Notes: a model not told the origin generated them from the sequence alone. DNA of 64,000 nt from a bacterium (GCA_020444475.1 JAHLKV010000004.1:458304-522303), one strand, 5' to 3'. Shown: positions 36,250 to 46,264, counted from the stretch's first letter. Numbers and translations: made by a program.

Positions 36250-39200
36250 ATGAAGAGGTTAGGGTCATATCTTGCCATCCTCACCATAGTACTTTTTGCC
36301 GCCGCCGGCACTGCTACCGCCGATCCCGAGTGGGTCCCGAACATAATCGTTCCGGATGACAGCTCGGTTGTTTTTTGTACCCCTGATTCGATTTGCTTCC
36401 AGGTGGCCGGGTACGACGAGGATGCCAATGACACGCTGCGTTTGCTGATTATTCAGCCCGATGGCGAACGGGTGTTCGAAACATACGACACCAACGAGTT
36501 CACCCGGGACATCTGCTTCGAACCAGACACCGCCGGTATTTACACCTGGAAATTCAAGCTGCGCGACCGCTACGACCGCTGGGTCGAAGACTCGGTCAGC
36601 TACACCGTATCGTTCAACGATCCTCCGACCATCGTCTGTCCGCAGCCGCAGACCTTCTACACCTGCGAGCCGGACAGCTTCTGTTTTACGGTCGACGCCA
36701 TGGATCCCGAGTTCGGCGAACTGACTCTCAACATCCTCTCCGGCAACGCGTCGATCGATGGCAAGACGGTCTGCGTGTTTGGCAGTGAGGATGCCCAGTT
36801 CGATGTCATGATCGAGGTCGTCGATGAGTGCGGCCATGCCGACACCTGCACGGTGCCGGTCACGATCGAGGGCAACCGCCCACCGGTCGTCAGCCTCCCG
36901 CAGGACTTCTCGATCTCGCTGTGTAACGGCGAAGAAATCTGTGTACCCGGCGCCTACGCCGATGACCCTGACTTCGATCTCGAATCCGTTTTCACCAATT
37001 TTGGCTACTACGACAACGCCGGCGACCGTGTCTGCTTCACTGCCGACACCACCGGTATCTACACCCTGACCCTGACCGCGATTGACTCCTGCGGAGCGCA
37101 GGACACCGACACGATTCTTGTCGATGTCACCGTCACCGCCCCGCCGGTCATCTCGCTTGGCGACGACCGTACGATCCCGCTCTGCGATCCCGGTGACGTC
37201 TGCCTCGAAGATATCGTCATTGATGGCGACATCGATCAACTCATGATCAGCTTCGGCCAGTACGACGCCGAAGCGGGTACGATTTGCTTCACGCCGGATA
37301 CCGCCGGCGTCTATGAAATCATCGCCTACGGCAGCGATCAGTGTGAGCGCGAGGTTGCCGACACCGTACTCGTGACGGTCGAGCTGAACTCGCCTCCGGT
37401 AATCGCGTCATTCCCGGATACGAGCCTGTATCTGTGTTCGCCGCAGCAGGTGTGTATCGACGCTGATATTTTCGATGTCGACGGCGACATCGTCTCCGTC
37501 GTGTCCAGCATCGGACAGTACACCGATGGTCGGATCTGTTTCTATCCCTACGCCAAGGGGCAGTACGAAATCGTCCTGACCGTCACCGACGCCTGCGACC
37601 ATGTCGTCCAGGACACCGCGTACGTTACGATCAGCACCGACCAGGATATCAACCTGGTCTGTCCGGGCGACACCACTGTCTTCCTTTGCGATCCGGACAC
37701 TCTCCGTTTCCCGATCGAAGGCATCCCGGCCAACGCCGAGATTACGGTCGGTGGGACCAACGCCCAGTGGGATCCCGAGACTAACTCGATCTGGTTCTAC
37801 TCCGACTGCTGCCTCGAGAACGAACTGACTGTCTACGCCACCACCGAGTGCGGCACCTACTCGTGCAGCTTCACGGTTTATGTCGAGACCAACTCTCCGC
37901 CGCTGGTCGCCCTTCCGCAGGACACCTCGATTGTCGGCTGTGATCCGCAGGATATCTGTCTGCCGGTTGGCATCAGTGATATCGACGGCAACATTGAGTC
38001 TGTCGTCGTCTCCGGTGTCGAAGGCGCTTACTACGACGACTACCACAGCACGATCTGCTTCTCGGCTGAGCAGTCCGGTACCTACACCCTTGGCGTCACC
38101 GTCACCGACTCCTGCGGCGAGGTTCGCAGCAACTCGGTCGATGTGACCGTTCATCTGAACGAATCCCCGGAGCTCTACGTCGAGTATCCGTCGATGCAGC
38201 TCATTCAGTGTGAACCCGAGGAAATCTGTGTCCCGTTTGAGAACAGCGATGACGGCTCTGTCCAGCTCACCGCCACGCTTGGTGAGATTCGCGAAACCGA
38301 GCCGGGACAGGGAGAGCTCTGCTTCACCCCGGAAATGATCCCGGCCTACTTCACGATTCTCCTCACCGCGACCGATGACTGCGGTGTCGCCGACTCCGTG
38401 TTGATCTCCATCGAGATCGAGCAGGGCCAGTCCACCGAGATCGTTTGCCCGATTGTTGAGCCCGCCAGCCTCTGTGATACGGCGACCCTGACCGTGCCGG
38501 TGGAGATCGTCGGCACCACCGACGACGTGCGGGTCAGCTACGGTGAATGGACCGATGGCGTGCTCAGCTTCCTGGCTGACACCGCCGGCACATACACCAT
38601 CGACATCATCTCGGTTGCCCGTTGCAACAGCGACACCTGTCAGCTCGTGATTCCGGTCTCCATTACCGATCCGGTCGAAATCGTCTGCCCCGAAGACACC
38701 AGCTTCTTCTTCTGCGAATCGCCGCAGACTATCTCTTTCCCGGTCACCATCAACGGTGTTCCTGACGACGTCACCGTCCTTCCCGAGACCGCCTCGCTGG
38801 TCGACGGCATACTCAGTATGAACGTCTCCGAGAGCGGCGACTACGAATTCATGATCATTGCGGCGAACGCCTGCAACACCGATACCTGCTCGTTCACCGC
38901 GACCGTCAACTTCAATGTCGCTCCGGCAATCGTCCTCGCCGACGATACCACCATCACACTCTGTGAACTGCCGGCCGAGATTCGCTTCCCGTACCACGTC
39001 ATCAACCCCGACGACGGTTTGATCGAAGTGCGCACGACGCTCGGTATCGTCAACGACAGCATCATCAGATTCAACGCCAATTCACCCGGCGTCTATGAGA
39101 TGATTGTCTCGGCCACCGATGACTGCGGTCTGGTCGCCAAAGACACCGCCCACATAACCATCATTCAGGGTGAGACCGTTACCCTCGAATGCCCGACCGA

Positions 39201-42200
39201 GCCTATCGCCATCGAACTTGTCGTCCCGGAAACCGTCCGCGTTCCGCTGGCCGTATCGCCGGCCGACGCCGATGTCACCGTTTCGAACGGCGGCTCCTAC
39301 GACGCCGAGACGGGCGAACTGGTTCTGCCGATCGAGAACTACGGGACTACCGTCTTTGATGTCCTGGCTACTTCGCCCTGCGGAGAACAGAGCTGTCAGG
39401 TGACGGTCAACGCCGAAGAGTACTTCCCGCCGATGGTCTTCTGTCCGGAGGACGTCGATACGGCGCTCTGTGAATCTCTCGAGCCGCAGACAATCTGCCT
39501 GCCGCTTACCGTCTCCGGCAACTACACCGGTGTCGACGTCAGTCCGATAGGCAGTTTCGTCGACGGAGAAGTGTGCATCCCGGTCGACACGGTCGGCATC
39601 TACGAAATCGCCGTCAAGGTCTACAACGATCGCGACACCGCTTCATGCAGCTTCACGCTGACCAATCGCGAAGGCGCTCTCCCGTCGATCGATCTGGCTG
39701 CCGAACAGTCGGCTGAGCTGTGCGGTCCGGATACCATCTGTGTACCGTACACCATCACCGCAGGTGACTTTGCGATCGAAAGCATTACGCCCACCGGCGG
39801 TGTGCTCTCCGACGGTAACCTGTGTGTTGCGGTCGATACCACCGGTACCTATGTCGCAGGTATCTCTGTCATCGATTCCTGCGGTAACGAAGTGACCGCG
39901 AACGTGACGATTACGGTCGATGTCAACCAGCCGCCGGTAGTTGAACTGCCCGAAGACTTCGACTTCATGCTCTGCGGACCCGATAGCGAGATCTGTTTCG
40001 ACGTAGCCGTAAGCGACGTCAACCTTTACAGTGTCACTAGCTCGATGGGCACGTACGACAGCGAAACCGGACAGGTCTGCTTCACGCCCGAAGGCCCCGG
40101 CGACTACACGATCACCGTCACGGCTATTGATTCCTGTGAGACTATCGGCTCCGACGAGATCACCATAACGGTCATGTCGAACTCCGCACCCACCGTCTCG
40201 ATCAACCCGTCCGACACGACCATCTTCATGTGCAACCCCATCGGGGTCTGTCTCGACGTCGCCGTTGACGACATCGACGGCAATATCGCGTCGGTTACCA
40301 CCAATCGTGGTTCTTACAATGACGGCAAAGTCTGCTTCTTCCCGTACAGCATGGGCACCTATCGGGTGATCGTGACCGTCACCGACGAGTGCGGTGAGCA
40401 GGCGGTGGACACCGCCACCGTCGTTGTGCAAACCGAACAGGGTCTGAGCCTGACCTGCCCCGGCGACACGTCCGTCTTCCTCTGCGAACCGGATACCCTC
40501 CGCTTCCCAATCGAAGGCATCCCTGCCGGAGCGGAAATCACCCTGCGCGGAACTAATGTCCACTGGGATGAGACCACCAACTCGGTCTGGTTCTACTCCG
40601 ACTGCTGTATCGAAAACACCATCCGCGTCATAGCCACCACCGAGTGCGGCAGCTACATCTGCGAATTCACGGTCTACGTCCAGACCAACAGCGCGCCGTT
40701 GGTGACGCTCCCGCAGGATACGAGTGTTGTCCAGTGCGAGACGGCCGAGATCTGCATCCCGGTCGGTATCAGCGATATCGATGATAATCTCCAGTCGGTC
40801 GAACTCAACGATGCCACGTTCAGCTACAGTGCCTACGACGGCACCATCTGCTTCACGCCCGACAGTGCCGGTCTCTACACCATCGCCGTGACCGCCACCG
40901 ACGAATGCGGCGCGCAGCGCACGACCGACATGACTATCAGCGTCGTCACCAACCGGCCGCCGACCGTGGCGTTCGAGGGGGAGACGACCGAGTTTACTCT
41001 CTGCGACCTCGAGCAGATCTGTCTCCCGATCGACATCGATGATCCGGATTTCAATATCACCGGCATAGCCGTCTCGCCGAGTGGCGTATTCAACGGCGAA
41101 GCAGGTACGATCTGTTTCACGCCGGAGCAGTTCGGCGACATTTGTATCGCTGTCACCGCCACCGATGACTGCGGCCTCCAGGCGACCGATACGCTCTGTG
41201 TCAGCGTCATGCCGATCGACTCGGTCCGTATCGCCTGTCCGGAACAGCCGGTACCGATCACGCTGTGCGATCCGGGGGATGTCTGTATCCCGCTGGAAAT
41301 CACCGGCGAGAACTTCGCGGTTGAAACATCGTTCGGCTCCTGGGTCGACGGTGAACTCTGCTTCCCGGGTGACACCAGCGGAACGTACACCATGACCGTC
41401 ACCGCGAGCGGCGAATGCAACACCGAGCAGTGTCTGGTGACCGTCGTCGTCGACATCATCGAGCCGCTGACTTTGACCTGTCCCGGCAATGCCGAGGAGT
41501 TCCTCTGCGGACCGGACACGCTGTGTTATGAGTTCAGTGTCGCAGCGTCGGTCGAGACCATCACCGCGCTGGGTGGCGCCTTTATCAACGGCAACCAGGT
41601 CTGCGTCCCCGTCCTCGAACCGGGCCAGAAGACCATCACGATTACGGCCGCCAACGGCTGCGATACGCTGACGTGCTCCTTTACGATCCAGTCGACCTTC
41701 AATACGCCGCCGGTCGTGGTGGAGCAGCAGGATATCTCGGTCGTCGAGTGCAGTCTCGAGCCGATCTGCCTGCCGTATGCGGTCGACGACATCGACGGCA
41801 ACATCGTATCGATCACCGGCCCCGACTTCGGTGAAATCACCGACGAGGGTTTCTGCTTTACGCCGTCCGAATTCGGCAGCTATGAGATCATAATCACGGC
41901 CACCGATGAATGCGGCGCGGTCGATATCGGCAGCTACACCTATACGATCACCGAAGGTGACTATGCGTTGATCGGCTGTCCCGATGATCCATACGTGTCG
42001 ATCTGCGGCGCCAGCCGGATCTGCGTGCCGATTATGATCGAACCGGCCGGCGCTGAAGTGACCATTTTGCCCGCCTCGTACAACGGCTCCTACGATCCCG
42101 AAGAACAGACCATTTGTCTGGATATGAGCGAGGGCGGCGCGCACGCGATCACGGTGATTGCGGCGGCCCAGTGCTCCTCCGATACGTGCCACTTCACGGT

Positions 42201-44241
42201 CAATGTTGACCTCCAGCAGCCGCCGGTGCTGACCTGCCCTGGCGAGATCGATACTCTGCTCTGCCTCGCCGAACCGACCGAGCTCTGCTTCCCGGTTGGT
42301 GTCGAAGGCACCGGGGTTGAGGTTACGGTTCTTCCCGCCGGTCAATATTCCGCCGGCGAGGTGTGTATTCCGGTCGACACGGCCGGCGTTTATGAACTCA
42401 CCATCATCGGCAACGGCACCTGCGGTGTTGACACCTGCATGACAACCGTCACCGTGACGGCTGACGAACTGCCGGTCATCACCCTGCCGGAGTTCATGAG
42501 TTTCGAGCGGTGCCCCGAGGATGAAGAGTCGATCTGTATCGAAGGTTTCTCGGCCTCGGATACCGAGTCCGACGTCACCCTGACCATGACCTGCGGTCCC
42601 GGCGATTTCAATGAATCGACCGGTACCCTCTGTTTCGTGCCCGACTCGCTCGGTATGTACGAGTTCTGTTTCGAGGCTACCGATGGCTGCCACACCGTGA
42701 CTACCACCTATCAGGCGGAGATCACGCTCCGGCCGGACTGCGATGTCTGCGTGCGGCTCTCGATCGATGGTGGCGCCTGTACACCGGTCAATATGCGCAA
42801 GCGCGTGGCCATGAATATCGAGACCAACGATGAGATCGGCGGGTTCGATATCCTGATTTCCTACGACGCTTCGGCCATGACGTTCGTCGGCGCCACGACA
42901 ACGGGCTCCGATGCCGATGACTGGGAGTACTTCCACTACTCGCTGAACAACGCCGCCTGCGGCTCGGCCTGTCCGTCTGGACTGGTCCGATTCATCGGTA
43001 TCGCCGATCAGAACGACGGCGGCAACCATCCGCCCGAGTCGGCCTACTCCGTCAACGGCACCCTTTTCTATATGGAATACCTGATTGCCAACGATCAGAA
43101 CCTCGGCAACAACTTCGTCCCGATCCGGTTCGTCTGGTACGACTGCGGCGACAACTCGGTCTCCAATCGCACCGGCCAGATCCTCTTCGTCGATCTGCGG
43201 ATCTTCAATGCCGAGGGTATCCTGGTCTGGGATGAAGACGACGACGTCACCTACCCCGAGTCCGCACGCCAGTTTGGTGTGGGCGCCGAAGACGCCTGCA
43301 TAGATCAGAGCGATAAGGCGCAGCCCCTGCGCTGTATCGAGTTCTATCACGGCGGCGTGTGTATTATCGATCCCGACGAAATCGACGATCGCGGCGACAT
43401 CAACCTGAACGCGATATCGTACGAAATCGCCGACGTCGTGACCTTCACCAACTACTTCGTCTACGGCCTCTCGGCCTTCACGATCAACATAGCGGGACAG
43501 ACCGCCGCCTCCGACGTCAACGCCGACGGCTTGACTCTTACGGTTGCCGACCTCGTCTACCTGATCCGCGTTGTTGTCGGCGACGCCTTCCCGATTCCGA
43601 AGACGAACCCGTACGCCGATGCCATGGATATCTCGACGGAGAGCGCCAACGGTCTGGCGACCGTCTCGACCGACGCCGTTTCGACAATCGGTGGGCTCCA
43701 CCTCGTGTACGATATCCCGTCCGGCATGGAGGTCGACGTGCCGTCGCTGGCCGCCGCCGCGGACGGTATGAAGTTCGACTATGGGATATCAGGCAACGAG
43801 CTTCGTGTCGTGATCTATGACATCGGGCACAATATGATCGCCGAGGGTCGCAACACGATCCTGACCATCCCGTACTCCGGCAGCGGTGAACTGACACTGG
43901 TCAAGTCCGATGCCGCCGACTACTTCGGTCAGCCGTATACGACCCGGACGGGATCGGCTCTGCCCGACGGCTTCGCGCTCAACCAGAACTACCCGAACCC
44001 GTTCAACCCGAGCACGACTATCAGCTTCGACCTCCCCGCCGCCACCGGCTGGCGACTTGAGGTGTTCAATGTGACCGGCGCGGCGGTGCGCTCCTACGAA
44101 GGCAGCGCGGTCGCCGGAGCGGTGCAGGTTGTCTGGGATGGCTGCAACGAGCGCGGGGAACAGGTCGCCTCAGGCGTCTATCTCTACCGTCTGCAGGCGG
44201 GCACGTTTACCGAGACGAAGAAGATGATGCTTCTGAAGTAA
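36250..44241 (+). CDS. Giant secreted protein: about 25 Ig-like modules, cohesin-like domain, dockerin pair, C-terminal sorting domain
   Basis: A 2663-residue exported protein; ATG 36250 follows GGAGG. Residues 1-26 are a signal peptide (LAILTIVLFAAAGTATA). About residues 27-2160 are some 25 tandem modules of about 85 residues, each with a Cys-rich start (for example LC-x-P-x-x-IC-x-P) and a second Cys cluster (TDSCG or CNTDTC) before the last strand, suggesting disulfides. They alternate between a DIDGNI-containing, cadherin/PKD-like type and a CPGDT type. About 2163-2375 is cohesin-like (IGGFDILISYDASAMTF). About 2377-2450 is a dockerin-like pair (GDINLNAISYEIADVV; SDVNADGLTLTVADLV). A second cohesin-like segment follows. 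Residues 2573-2663 form a T9SS type A-like sorting domain (NQNYPNPFNPSTTISFDLP). It probably acts at the cell surface as adhesin or scaffold. No secretion-system genes are in the window. Confidence 0.9.
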   Translation: MKRLGSYLAILTIVLFAAAGTATADPEWVPNIIVPDDSSVVFCTPDSICFQVAGYDEDANDTLRLLIIQPDGERVFETYDTNEFTRDICFEPDTAGIYTWKFKLRDRYDRWVEDSVSYTVSFNDPPTIVCPQPQTFYTCEPDSFCFTVDAMDPEFGELTLNILSGNASIDGKTVCVFGSEDAQFDVMIEVVDECGHADTCTVPVTIEGNRPPVVSLPQDFSISLCNGEEICVPGAYADDPDFDLESVFTNFGYYDNAGDRVCFTADTTGIYTLTLTAIDSCGAQDTDTILVDVTVTAPPVISLGDDRTIPLCDPGDVCLEDIVIDGDIDQLMISFGQYDAEAGTICFTPDTAGVYEIIAYGSDQCEREVADTVLVTVELNSPPVIASFPDTSLYLCSPQQVCIDADIFDVDGDIVSVVSSIGQYTDGRICFYPYAKGQYEIVLTVTDACDHVVQDTAYVTISTDQDINLVCPGDTTVFLCDPDTLRFPIEGIPANAEITVGGTNAQWDPETNSIWFYSDCCLENELTVYATTECGTYSCSFTVYVETNSPPLVALPQDTSIVGCDPQDICLPVGISDIDGNIESVVVSGVEGAYYDDYHSTICFSAEQSGTYTLGVTVTDSCGEVRSNSVDVTVHLNESPELYVEYPSMQLIQCEPEEICVPFENSDDGSVQLTATLGEIRETEPGQGELCFTPEMIPAYFTILLTATDDCGVADSVLISIEIEQGQSTEIVCPIVEPASLCDTATLTVPVEIVGTTDDVRVSYGEWTDGVLSFLADTAGTYTIDIISVARCNSDTCQLVIPVSITDPVEIVCPEDTSFFFCESPQTISFPVTINGVPDDVTVLPETASLVDGILSMNVSESGDYEFMIIAANACNTDTCSFTATVNFNVAPAIVLADDTTITLCELPAEIRFPYHVINPDDGLIEVRTTLGIVNDSIIRFNANSPGVYEMIVSATDDCGLVAKDTAHITIIQGETVTLECPTEPIAIELVVPETVRVPLAVSPADADVTVSNGGSYDAETGELVLPIENYGTTVFDVLATSPCGEQSCQVTVNAEEYFPPMVFCPEDVDTALCESLEPQTICLPLTVSGNYTGVDVSPIGSFVDGEVCIPVDTVGIYEIAVKVYNDRDTASCSFTLTNREGALPSIDLAAEQSAELCGPDTICVPYTITAGDFAIESITPTGGVLSDGNLCVAVDTTGTYVAGISVIDSCGNEVTANVTITVDVNQPPVVELPEDFDFMLCGPDSEICFDVAVSDVNLYSVTSSMGTYDSETGQVCFTPEGPGDYTITVTAIDSCETIGSDEITITVMSNSAPTVSINPSDTTIFMCNPIGVCLDVAVDDIDGNIASVTTNRGSYNDGKVCFFPYSMGTYRVIVTVTDECGEQAVDTATVVVQTEQGLSLTCPGDTSVFLCEPDTLRFPIEGIPAGAEITLRGTNVHWDETTNSVWFYSDCCIENTIRVIATTECGSYICEFTVYVQTNSAPLVTLPQDTSVVQCETAEICIPVGISDIDDNLQSVELNDATFSYSAYDGTICFTPDSAGLYTIAVTATDECGAQRTTDMTISVVTNRPPTVAFEGETTEFTLCDLEQICLPIDIDDPDFNITGIAVSPSGVFNGEAGTICFTPEQFGDICIAVTATDDCGLQATDTLCVSVMPIDSVRIACPEQPVPITLCDPGDVCIPLEITGENFAVETSFGSWVDGELCFPGDTSGTYTMTVTASGECNTEQCLVTVVVDIIEPLTLTCPGNAEEFLCGPDTLCYEFSVAASVETITALGGAFINGNQVCVPVLEPGQKTITITAANGCDTLTCSFTIQSTFNTPPVVVEQQDISVVECSLEPICLPYAVDDIDGNIVSITGPDFGEITDEGFCFTPSEFGSYEIIITATDECGAVDIGSYTYTITEGDYALIGCPDDPYVSICGASRICVPIMIEPAGAEVTILPASYNGSYDPEEQTICLDMSEGGAHAITVIAAAQCSSDTCHFTVNVDLQQPPVLTCPGEIDTLLCLAEPTELCFPVGVEGTGVEVTVLPAGQYSAGEVCIPVDTAGVYELTIIGNGTCGVDTCMTTVTVTADELPVITLPEFMSFERCPEDEESICIEGFSASDTESDVTLTMTCGPGDFNESTGTLCFVPDSLGMYEFCFEATDGCHTVTTTYQAEITLRPDCDVCVRLSIDGGACTPVNMRKRVAMNIETNDEIGGFDILISYDASAMTFVGATTTGSDADDWEYFHYSLNNAACGSACPSGLVRFIGIADQNDGGNHPPESAYSVNGTLFYMEYLIANDQNLGNNFVPIRFVWYDCGDNSVSNRTGQILFVDLRIFNAEGILVWDEDDDVTYPESARQFGVGAEDACIDQSDKAQPLRCIEFYHGGVCIIDPDEIDDRGDINLNAISYEIADVVTFTNYFVYGLSAFTINIAGQTAASDVNADGLTLTVADLVYLIRVVVGDAFPIPKTNPYADAMDISTESANGLATVSTDAVSTIGGLHLVYDIPSGMEVDVPSLAAAADGMKFDYGISGNELRVVIYDIGHNMIAEGRNTILTIPYSGSGELTLVKSDAADYFGQPYTTRTGSALPDGFALNQNYPNPFNPSTTISFDLPAATGWRLEVFNVTGAAVRSYEGSAVAGAVQVVWDGCNERGEQVASGVYLYRLQAGTFTETKKMMLLK

Positions 44242-44291
44242 TGAGGAAGTCTCTGAAGTAGAAAAGTCCCTCCTTTCTTTCCTCCTCCAGG

Positions 44292-44320
44292 AAAAGCGCC
44301 TCCATCGGGGGCGCTTTTCT
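44292..44320 (+). terminator. Rho-independent terminator of the giant gene
   Basis: A 12-bp stem AAAAGCGCCTCC / GGGGGCGCTTTT with loop ATC (44292-44303 with 44307-44318), running into TTTTCTTATT. Confidence 0.85.
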
Positions 44321-44363
44321 TATTCACCGTGGTGAGCTGCAGCTGTATTCGAACAAGCCGGTA

Positions 44364-44408
44364 CGTCACCCTGAGCTTGCTGTAGGTCGGAACCCCTGTG
44401 GTTCCGAC
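44364..44408. repeat. Dispersed repeats: GTCACCCTGAGC element and palindrome family B
   Basis: CGTCACCCTGAGCTTGCTG is of the widely dispersed 'GTCAxxCTGAGC' type also seen at 52857. It is directly followed by the hairpin GTCGGAACC-CCTGT-GGTTCCGAC (44386-44408), similar to the one at 61491-61513. Confidence 0.55.
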
Positions 44409-44439
44409 ATGAAGCGCCACTCTGTGTCCGCGCTTCGTC

Positions 44440-44481
44440 GCGTCACATGCTGGATCGCCGCAGGCGATCGACATGTGACGC
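44440..44481. repeat. Nested palindrome at the end of rlmH
   Basis: Outer arms GCGTCACATG (44440-44449) and CATGTGACGC (44472-44481) are perfect; inner arms GATCGCC (44453-44459) and GGCGATC (44463-44469) are perfect. It starts 5 bases beyond the rlmH stop and could stabilise or end that operon's RNA; there is no T-run. Confidence 0.7.
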
Positions 44482-44485
44482 CCTG

Positions 44486-44953
44486 CTACTTGTGGTAATC
44501 CGTCCCGTGCAGAATACTGAAGCCCCGAAACAACTGCTCCAGCAGCACCAGTCTGACCAACTGATGCGAGAACGTGAGAGCGGAAAGCGAAAGCACCTCA
44601 GAGGCGCCTCGGAGAATCGAGTCATCCAGTCCATACGGTCCGCCGATCACGAACCGCACCTGCCCGCCACCCGTCGACTGTACATGCTCCAGCCAGGCGG
44701 CGAACTGCGGCGTGTCCATCGTCTTGCCGGAATCGCTCAGAGCAACTGTCGTCCGGAAGTCGACATGCGGTTTGAGTGCTTCAGCTTCGATACGCTTGAT
44801 CTCGACAGGGGAGAGGGAGGCCGCCGTTCTGGGCGAGACCGTCTGGATATCAACCGAACACCATCGCGACAGCAGCTTCACGTAGTGCGCCACGCCGTCG
44901 CTGATCCATCGGTCTTTGTCCTTACCGACCGTGATGATGGTTACCTTAAGCAC
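44486..44953 (-). CDS. rlmH: 23S rRNA (pseudouridine(1915)-N(3))-methyltransferase
   Basis: SPOUT methyltransferase modifying pseudouridine 1915 in helix 69 of the assembled 70S ribosome. The 155-residue length from GTG 44953 is exact for the family, starting LKVTIITVGKDKDRW. The knot motifs are FVIGGPYGLDDSIL and LSLSALTFSHQLVRLVLLEQL, and the end is ILHGTDYHK, as expected for the Tyr-His end. The start overlaps the stop of the YjbQ gene by 8 bases. It is the last gene of the dtd-to-rlmH operon. Confidence 0.95.
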   Translation of the reverse strand: MLKVTIITVGKDKDRWISDGVAHYVKLLSRWCSVDIQTVSPRTAASLSPVEIKRIEAEALKPHVDFRTTVALSDSGKTMDTPQFAAWLEHVQSTGGGQVRFVIGGPYGLDDSILRGASEVLSLSALTFSHQLVRLVLLEQLFRGFSILHGTDYHK

Positions 44954-45341
44954 TCTGGAAATGCACGAGCAGCTTCCGCCGACGGGGACCGTCGAACTCA
45001 CAGAAACAAATGCCCTGCCACGTCCCCAGCTGAAGCCGCCCGCCTTCAACTATGATCGTTACCGATGATCCGAGCAGCGAGGCTTTGATATGCGCATCGG
45101 AGTTGCCTTCACCATGGTGATAGCCGTCGCGCTGTGGGATCTCTTTGTTCAGTTTGTAGAGAATATCGCGTTTCACGTCGGGATCGGCATTTTCATTGAT
45201 CGTAATCCCGGCCGTCGTATGCGGAACGAAACACGTCACGACGCCATCGGTTATGCCGCTTTGCGCCAGCGCATCGCGCACCTGCGATGTGACGTCAATC
45301 ATCTCTTCACGTGTGGTAGTGGGAACAGCGAGCGTAATCAT
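44946..45341 (-). CDS. YjbQ family protein (secondary thiamine-phosphate synthase / UPF0047)
   Basis: A 131-residue member of the YjbQ/UPF0047 family. The signature is FVPHTTAGITINENADPDV, with conserved His and Asp/Glu, and the later GNSDAHIKASLLGSSV and LGTWQGICFCEFDGPR. Some members show weak thiamine-phosphate synthase activity; the physiological role is not settled. It overlaps ftsY (ATGA at 45338-45341) and rlmH. Confidence 0.92.
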   Translation of the reverse strand: MITLAVPTTTREEMIDVTSQVRDALAQSGITDGVVTCFVPHTTAGITINENADPDVKRDILYKLNKEIPQRDGYHHGEGNSDAHIKASLLGSSVTIIVEGGRLQLGTWQGICFCEFDGPRRRKLLVHFQSA

Positions 45342-46264
45342 TGTGCGAACAGCGCATCGGCGAATTTCGCGGGATCAAACGGCTGTAAATCGTCGATCCC
45401 TTCACCCAGCCCGATGAAATCAACCGGCACGCCCAGCTCCTCGGCCACCGCAATCATCATCCCGCCCTTGGCGGTGCCGTCGAGCTTGGTCACGATCAAG
45501 CCGTCACAGCCAACCGCCTCCGTGAAAACTTTCACCTGAGACAGCGCATTCTGACCGGTGGTACCGTCGATGATGAGTTTCGAATATACCGGCGCACCCG
45601 GCGCCGCCTTTTCGACCACCCGACGAATCTTTTTCAGCTCTTCCATCAGGTTGGCTTTGGTATGCAGACGGCCCGCGGTGTCGACCAGCAGGATATCCAC
45701 GCCGCGCGCCCGCGCCGCGCTGGCCGCGTCGAACGCCACCGAGGCCGGGTCGGCGCCGTGCTGAGACCGAATCATCTCCACCCCGGAGCGCTCCGCCCAG
45801 ATACCGACCTGCTCGATTGCCGCCGCGCGGAATGTATCGCACGCTGCAATCATGACCTTCTTGCCCTCCGCGGAGAACCGGGTCGCCATCTTGCCGATCG
45901 TGGTCGTCTTGCCGACCCCGTTCACGCCGACAATCAACCAGATAACCGGTTTGGCGTCGGACACGATCGTATCCTGATGCCCATCGCGGGACAGGATCTC
46001 GGAGATTTCCTCCTTAAGCAGGCCGATCACCTCGTCGCCATCCGTCAGGCGGCGCTCTTTCGCTTTCGCTTTCACGGCGTCGATCAAACGCATGGTCGCC
46101 TGCACGCCGACATCGGCCTCGATCAGGACTTCTTCCAACTCATCCAGCAGGTCGTCGTCGATCTTTCGGCGCATGACCACCTGGGTGATCTTCCCGACCA
46201 GATTGTCCTTGGTTCGGGCCAGCGACTTCTTCAGTTTTTCGAACGGATTAAACGCAGCGGTCAC
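45338..46264 (-). CDS. ftsY: Signal recognition particle receptor FtsY
   Basis: GTPase receptor that docks SRP-ribosome complexes at the membrane. The 308-residue chain is essentially the NG domain: N helices (EKLKKSLARTKDNLVGKI), G1 GVNGVGKTTTIGKMA, DTFRAAAIEQ, G3 DTAGRLHTKANLMEEL and G4 TKLDGTAKGG. The long acidic A domain of enterobacteria is absent. It starts at GTG 46264, which overlaps the smc stop (GTGA). Confidence 0.96.
   Translation of the reverse strand: MTAAFNPFEKLKKSLARTKDNLVGKITQVVMRRKIDDDLLDELEEVLIEADVGVQATMRLIDAVKAKAKERRLTDGDEVIGLLKEEISEILSRDGHQDTIVSDAKPVIWLIVGVNGVGKTTTIGKMATRFSAEGKKVMIAACDTFRAAAIEQVGIWAERSGVEMIRSQHGADPASVAFDAASAARARGVDILLVDTAGRLHTKANLMEELKKIRRVVEKAAPGAPVYSKLIIDGTTGQNALSQVKVFTEAVGCDGLIVTKLDGTAKGGMMIAVAEELGVPVDFIGLGEGIDDLQPFDPAKFADALFAQ

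Noticed and set aside
39643..43701. Open minus-strand frame of 1352 codons inside the giant gene
   Set aside because: It is antisense to the repeat modules, whose Cys/Asp/Thr-rich, GC-biased codons avoid stops on the other strand. It has no start signal, and its composition (Arg/His/Asp-rich, no domain) is that of a shadow frame.
44440..44481. Possible tRNA or other structured RNA
   Set aside because: The nested palindrome lacks cloverleaf features and a T-loop; it is a simple stem within a stem.
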